The translations under genes and the position numbers were made by a program. Positions 60,880 to 64,000 of a DNA stretch of 64,000 nt are shown piece by piece. This DNA is from Paramagnetospirillum kuznetsovii (GTDB lineage: Bacteria; Pseudomonadota; Alphaproteobacteria; Rhodospirillales; Magnetospirillaceae). The DNA lies in the NCBI RefSeq assembly GCF_003284725.1, contig NZ_PGTO01000016.1, forward strand, positions 21,251 to 85,250, in the 5' to 3' direction. Numbering within the stretch: the first letter of the stretch is position 1; each line of letters begins with the position of its first letter. The notes beneath the pieces are model-generated. The model searched no databases. It was given only the letters and a program-made list of their open reading frames with translations, and had not been told where the DNA came from.

Positions 60880-61922
60880 CCACGGCTGCCGCCTGGGCGA
60901 AGAAAAACCTGTTCGGCTCGCCCGCCAATACGGTGCTGACCCTGCTGGGGCTGGCCTTGCTGTGGCAGGTGGTGCCGCCCTTCGTCGGCTGGGCGCTGAT
61001 CCATGCCAGTTGGGGGGCGGGAACGCCCGAGAGCTGTCGGCAGGCGGGCGGCGCCTGCTGGACCCTGCTCGCCGAGCGCCATCGGCTGATGCTGTTCGGT
61101 CTTTATCCTTATGAGCAGCATTGGCGGCCGTTCCTGGCCATGCTGCTATTCGTCGCCTTGCTTGCCATCAGTTCCCAGCGGCGCTGCTGGCGCCCCTGGC
61201 TGGGGGCTCTCTGGGCGGCGGCCGTGGTCCTGATCGGCGTGCTGATGTGGGGCGGCGTGCTGGGACTGGCCACTGTGGAGACGGCGCAGTGGGGCGGATT
61301 GCCGCTGACCTTGGTCATTGCCGTTCTCGCCATCGTCATCGCCTTTCCCATGTCCATCGTGCTGGCCCTGGGCCGCCGCTCGCAACTGCCCGCCATCAAG
61401 GCGGTGTCGGTGGGCTATATCGAGCTGGTGCGCGGACTGCCGCTGGTCAGCGTGCTGTTCATGGCCTCGGTGATGTTTCCCCTGTTCCTGCCCGAGGGAA
61501 TCACCATCGACAAGGCGTTGCGCGCCCTGGTGGGCATGACCCTGTTCACCGCCGCCTATCTGGCCGAGGCGGTGCGCGGCGGTCTGCAAGCCATCCCCAA
61601 GGGCCAGTTCGAGGCCGCCGACGCCCTGGGCCTGGGCTATTGGCAGACCATGCGCCTGATCATCCTGCCCCAGGCGCTGCGGCTGGTGATTCCGCCCATC
61701 GTCAACCAGTTCATTACCTGCTTCAAGGACACCTCGCTGGTCACCATCGTCGGGCTTTACGACCTGCTGGCGGCCACCAAGGCCTCGCTCAACGACCCCG
61801 CGTGGCGGCCGTTCTTCGTGGAAGGCTATCTGGCGGCGGCGCTGGTGTATTTCTGCTTCTGCTTCTTCATGTCGCGCTACAGTCAGTGGCTGGAGCGCGA
61901 ACTGGCCAAGGGATCGAGATGA
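60876..61922 (+). CDS. aapM: Amino-acid ABC transporter permease AapM
   Basis: A 348-residue permease with the loop GQFEAADALGLGYWQTMRLIILPQALRLVIPPI and the N-terminal extension typical of AapM/BztC. Pairs with AapQ in the inner membrane. Start overlaps aapQ (4 bases) and its stop overlaps aapP (4 bases). Confidence 0.92.
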   Translation: MTTAAAWAKKNLFGSPANTVLTLLGLALLWQVVPPFVGWALIHASWGAGTPESCRQAGGACWTLLAERHRLMLFGLYPYEQHWRPFLAMLLFVALLAISSQRRCWRPWLGALWAAAVVLIGVLMWGGVLGLATVETAQWGGLPLTLVIAVLAIVIAFPMSIVLALGRRSQLPAIKAVSVGYIELVRGLPLVSVLFMASVMFPLFLPEGITIDKALRALVGMTLFTAAYLAEAVRGGLQAIPKGQFEAADALGLGYWQTMRLIILPQALRLVIPPIVNQFITCFKDTSLVTIVGLYDLLAATKASLNDPAWRPFFVEGYLAAALVYFCFCFFMSRYSQWLERELAKGSR

Positions 61923-62665
61923 CCGCAGCCGCCCCCATCATCGAGCTTCGCGACGTCAACAAGTGGTACGGCGAATTCCATGTGCTGAAGGACGTGACCC
62001 TGGAGGTCGCCAAGGGGGAAAAGGTCGTTGTCTGCGGCCCTTCCGGCTCGGGAAAGTCCACCATGATCCGCTGTATCAATCGGCTGGAAGAGCATCAATC
62101 CGGCCGCATCGTGGTCGACGGCATCGCGTTGGGCGACGATCTGAAGGCCATCGACGCCGTGCGCCGCCGAGTGGGCATGGTGTTCCAGAGCTTCAATCTG
62201 TTTCCTCATCTCACCGTGCTGGAAAACCTGACCCTGGCCCCCGTCAAGGTGGCGGGCATCGCGCCTAAGGATGCCCAGGCCACCGCCATGGCTCTGTTGG
62301 AACGGGTGCGCATCCCCGAGCAGGCGTCCAAATTTCCCGGTCAGCTCTCGGGCGGCCAGCAGCAGCGGGTCGCCATCGCCCGCGCCCTGTGCCTGAAACC
62401 GGCGGTCATGCTGTTCGACGAGCCGACCTCGGCGCTGGACCCGGAAATGGTGGGCGAGGTGCTCGACGTCATGTCGTCGCTGGCGGCCGAGGGAATGACC
62501 ATGATCTGCGTCACCCACGAGATGGCCTTCGCCCGCGCCGTGGCCGACACCATGGTGTTCATGGACGAGGGCAGGGTGGTGGAGATCGCGCCGCCGTCGC
62601 AATTCTTCGATTCCCCCGCCAACGAGCGCACCCGGCGCTTCCTCGGCAAGATCATTGGGAAATAG
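61919..62665 (+). CDS. aapP: Amino-acid ABC transporter ATPase AapP
   Basis: A 248-residue ABC ATPase: Walker A GPSGSGKST, Q-loop MVFQSFNLFPHLT, signature LSGGQQQRVAIARAL, Walker B VMLFDEPTSALDPE and H-loop CVTHEM. Powers AapQM. ATG at 61919; the longer frame upstream overlaps aapM. Confidence 0.94.
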   Translation: MTAAAPIIELRDVNKWYGEFHVLKDVTLEVAKGEKVVVCGPSGSGKSTMIRCINRLEEHQSGRIVVDGIALGDDLKAIDAVRRRVGMVFQSFNLFPHLTVLENLTLAPVKVAGIAPKDAQATAMALLERVRIPEQASKFPGQLSGGQQQRVAIARALCLKPAVMLFDEPTSALDPEMVGEVLDVMSSLAAEGMTMICVTHEMAFARAVADTMVFMDEGRVVEIAPPSQFFDSPANERTRRFLGKIIGK

Positions 62666-62883
62666 GTTGTATCGGCATTCGGGGAATGCGGCTGATTTCT
62701 GGCCGGAATATCTGTTCGGTAGAAAATTTTGCCAAAGATGCACGCAGATAAGCACAGATGAATTGAGAGATTTTTTATCTGTGTCCCGCGTAGCGGGATC
62801 TGTGCCCATCTGTGGCCCATGTCTTGGCCTATCAGCCTGAGCGTCGCTTGGTCCCAGGTTTGTCCCTCGATCGCCGGGGTGGA
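62666..62883. other. Intergenic region with CACAGAT-type repeat
   Basis: 218 bases with no gene between aapP and the convergent DsrC-like gene. The central part (62741-62819) holds a repeat of CACAGAT/ATCTGTG units around a TCCCGC-GTA-GCGGGA hairpin. This kind of element is known dispersed in several bacterial genomes. I see no terminator. Confidence 0.55.
62741..62819. repeat. CACAGAT/ATCTGTG inverted-repeat element
   Basis: Left arm CGCAGATAAGCACAGATG, right arms TTATCTGTGTCCC and GATCTGTGCCCATCTGTGG, with a T-run between them and a 6-bp hairpin TCCCGC-GTA-GCGGGA. Palindromic, with no coding potential. Confidence 0.6.
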
Positions 62884-63198
62884 TTATCCCGTGCTCCACG
62901 AGCGGGGGCGCCGCATGCCGGCGATCTTGCAGGCCTGCTGCACATATCCGTAGGGGAACAGCTCGAACAGGCGGTTGCGGCCAGCCCCGGTGGTCTCGGT
63001 GAGGTGCTTGATCACGTGGCGGACGTCGGGAGCCACCTGGCGATCATCCAGCCAAGCCCGCATGAAGCGGATGGCGATCCAATGTTCCTCGGTCAGGGTG
63101 ATGCCTTCGGTGGCGGCCAAATGCCCGGCCACCTCCTCGCTCCAATCGGCGGGGTCGGTCAGATAGCCTTCGGGGTCGAGCGCGGGCGACAAGGGCAT
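62884..63198 (-). CDS. DsrC/TusE-family protein lacking the terminal catalytic cysteine
   Basis: A 104-residue protein with the family features: GYLTDPADWSEEVAGHLAATEGI, HWIAIRFMRAWLDD and LTETTGAGRNRLFELFPYGYVQQACKIAGM. The inner Cys (Cys90, CysB) in QACKIAG is kept, but the C-terminal Cys (CysA, 11 residues on) is a Trp; the protein ends RRPRSWSTG rather than in Gly-Cys-Val. TusE normally has only that missing cysteine. It may therefore not carry persulfide; a sulfur-related or binding role is inferred. A hairpin covers its ribosome site. Confidence 0.8.
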   Translation of the reverse strand: MPLSPALDPEGYLTDPADWSEEVAGHLAATEGITLTEEHWIAIRFMRAWLDDRQVAPDVRHVIKHLTETTGAGRNRLFELFPYGYVQQACKIAGMRRPRSWSTG

Positions 63199-63208
63199 GA
63201 GGCGGTCT

Positions 63209-63234
63209 CCTTCGCCGACCCAAGTCGGCGAAGG
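63209..63234 (-). promoter_or_regulatory. Hairpin overlapping the ribosome site of the DsrC-like gene
   Basis: A perfect 11-bp stem (CCTTCGCCGAC / GTCGGCGAAGG on either strand, 4-base loop). On the minus strand the 3' arm ends in AAGG, the first part of the AAGGAG ribosome site that lies 8 bases before the ATG at 63198. The stem could hide the site, or act as the 3' end of the ferritin-like gene's message. Confidence 0.6.
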
Positions 63235-63274
63235 ATATATTATGATTTGCTGATGTCAGCGGGATTGACGGTGG

Positions 63275-63781
63275 TCAATCCACCACGACCGCGTCGTCCG
63301 TGTCTTCGGCCCAGTCGGCTTCGGGTTTGGGCGTGCGGGCCAGCCACGCTTCCAGTTCCGAGACGTGCTCCACTTCCTCGGCGGCCATTTCGGCGGCCAT
63401 GGCGCGCACGGTCTGGTCATCGTTGCGGGAGGCCTCGCTGGCATAGAACTGATGGCCGCGCCGCTCGTTGTCCAGGGCGAATTCCAGGGCGTGATAAGGC
63501 GTCATCAGATAATGGCCGCCCAGGAAGTCACCCACTTCGGGCGGCTCGGGCATGTTCCAGCGGAACTGCCAGGATTTCAGTTTGGGCAGGGTATAGGGCT
63601 TGGCTCGCTCGATCACCGTAGCGCCATGGAGGCTTGAATATTTAGCCATTTGGCGAAACAGGCCGGCCACTTCGGCGTTGTTGTGCACGTCCATGGTATC
63701 GGCGAGTTCCTCGTAGCGGTCCGCCGCTTCCTGTTCCATCGCCACGGCATGGGCGAGAAATAATGCAACCTTGTCGGTCAT
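63275..63781 (-). CDS. Ferritin-like/rubrerythrin-type diiron protein
   Basis: A 168-residue four-helix protein with paired Glu/His motifs: EQEAADRYEELADTM, FRQMAKYSSLHGATV, FALDNERRGHQFY and AEMAAEEVEHVSELEAWL, matching the ferritin-like diiron fold. The final acidic tail (DWAEDTDDAVVVD) is unusual. No rubredoxin domain. Likely role: peroxide or iron handling. It is upstream of the DsrC-like gene on the same strand. Confidence 0.75.
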   Translation of the reverse strand: MTDKVALFLAHAVAMEQEAADRYEELADTMDVHNNAEVAGLFRQMAKYSSLHGATVIERAKPYTLPKLKSWQFRWNMPEPPEVGDFLGGHYLMTPYHALEFALDNERRGHQFYASEASRNDDQTVRAMAAEMAAEEVEHVSELEAWLARTPKPEADWAEDTDDAVVVD

Positions 63782-64000
63782 GGTCTTGCAGGCTCCTCAC
63801 GGTCGCATCATGTCCGGGTGGCGGCGGGCATGACGCCTCAACGCCACGGAGTATGCGCCATGGACAAAGGATGCGCTATTCCCCTTCCGAGGTAGAGCTT
63901 AGAGCGGCGTGCGTCAAATCAGACGCGTCGCGATCAGCGGCCATTGAGGCCGCGGCCAAGCGGCCGGAGGGCCGCGCCCGGTGAGGGGCAGACATAATGC
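63782..64000. other. Window tail with palindromic sequence, no gene called
   Basis: A frame 63763-63984 (plus) lacks a ribosome site and looks like a shadow. The sequence GCGTGCGTCAAATCAGACGC near 63908-63927 and the GGCCGCGGCC / GGCCGGAGGGCCGC run near 63950 are short palindromes of the kind dispersed in alphaproteobacteria; the next gene presumably starts beyond the window. Confidence 0.4.

Noticed and set aside
58860..62665. A genomic island or recent transfer
   Set aside because: Codon use and GC look like the rest of the window, and there is no integrase or attachment repeat; tRNA-Pro at 55.0 kb also has no duplicated 3' end nearby that I can see.
63763..63984. A 73-residue frame at the window end
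   Set aside because: Overlaps the start of the ferritin-like gene, no ribosome site, palindromic repeats within.

Overview
The window is GC-rich, gene-dense and strand-switching chromosomal DNA from an alphaproteobacterium. The gene families fit a Rhodospirillaceae member near Magnetospirillum or Azospirillum: a Rhodobacter-type DctPQM/DctSR locus, an AapJQMP amino-acid importer, DUF2336, SoxXYZAB, a cytosolic HoxFUYH hydrogenase and FNR/FixK-like boxes. No magnetosome gene is present, so the genus is an inference. There is no phage, IS element, CRISPR array or rRNA; one tRNA (Pro) is seen.

Layout. (1) 1-6.3 kb: the 3' end of an aryl-polyene-like type II polyketide operon (MMPL exporter, DUF3261 lipoprotein, ketosynthase, hotdog protein, ketoreductase, ketosynthase), with start/stop overlaps throughout. 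(2) 6.3-15 kb: a small lipoprotein, a methyltransferase, an Orn/Lys/Arg decarboxylase, two small proteins, Tex, a LivJ-type binding protein and an unknown coiled-coil protein. (3) 15-21.6 kb: an Rrf2 regulator and a GNAT protein diverging from hoxFUYHW, with an FNR-like box upstream of hoxF. (4) 21.6-25.7 kb: proteins of unknown role, a class I amidotransferase and DUF2336. (5) 25.8-38.3 kb: a TAXI-type TRAP transporter with its DUF1850 partner, a ChaN-like protein, the dctPQM TRAP transporter, and divergent dctSR fused by overlaps to a second kinase/regulator pair. (6) 38.3-42.7 kb: DUF4239, a CoA-binding protein, CrcB, DUF190 and a CoA-transferase. (7) 42.9-55 kb: an energy-metabolism island with soxXYZAB (no soxCD), CcdA/SoxV, SoxW, a TlpA-like thioredoxin, DUF2189 and an aa3-type oxidase of the A2 (YSHP) class with an Sco protein, followed by tRNA-Pro. 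(8) 55-64 kb: DUF192, a possible small RNA, a GT9 glycosyltransferase pair, a PilZ-like protein, aapJQMP behind a sigma-54-like promoter, a DsrC/TusE-like protein and a ferritin-like protein.

How the parts fit: Hox (H2/NAD), truncated Sox (thiosulfate to c-type cytochromes) and the A2 oxidase form a lithotrophic or microaerobic respiratory set. FNR/FixK-like palindromes lie upstream of hoxF and of the oxidase operon. The two TRAP systems and Aap take up organic acids and amino acids, under two-component and probable nitrogen control.

The most unusual observations are: a DsrC-like protein that has lost the C-terminal catalytic cysteine and whose Shine-Dalgarno lies in a perfect 11-bp hairpin; nested palindromic repeats at 46.9-47.1 kb; a ~105-bp repeat present twice; three tandem hairpins between soxY and soxZ; a GNRA-loop hairpin between coxA and a 38-residue membrane protein; and an orphan structured, promoter-to-hairpin intergenic region near 55.9 kb.
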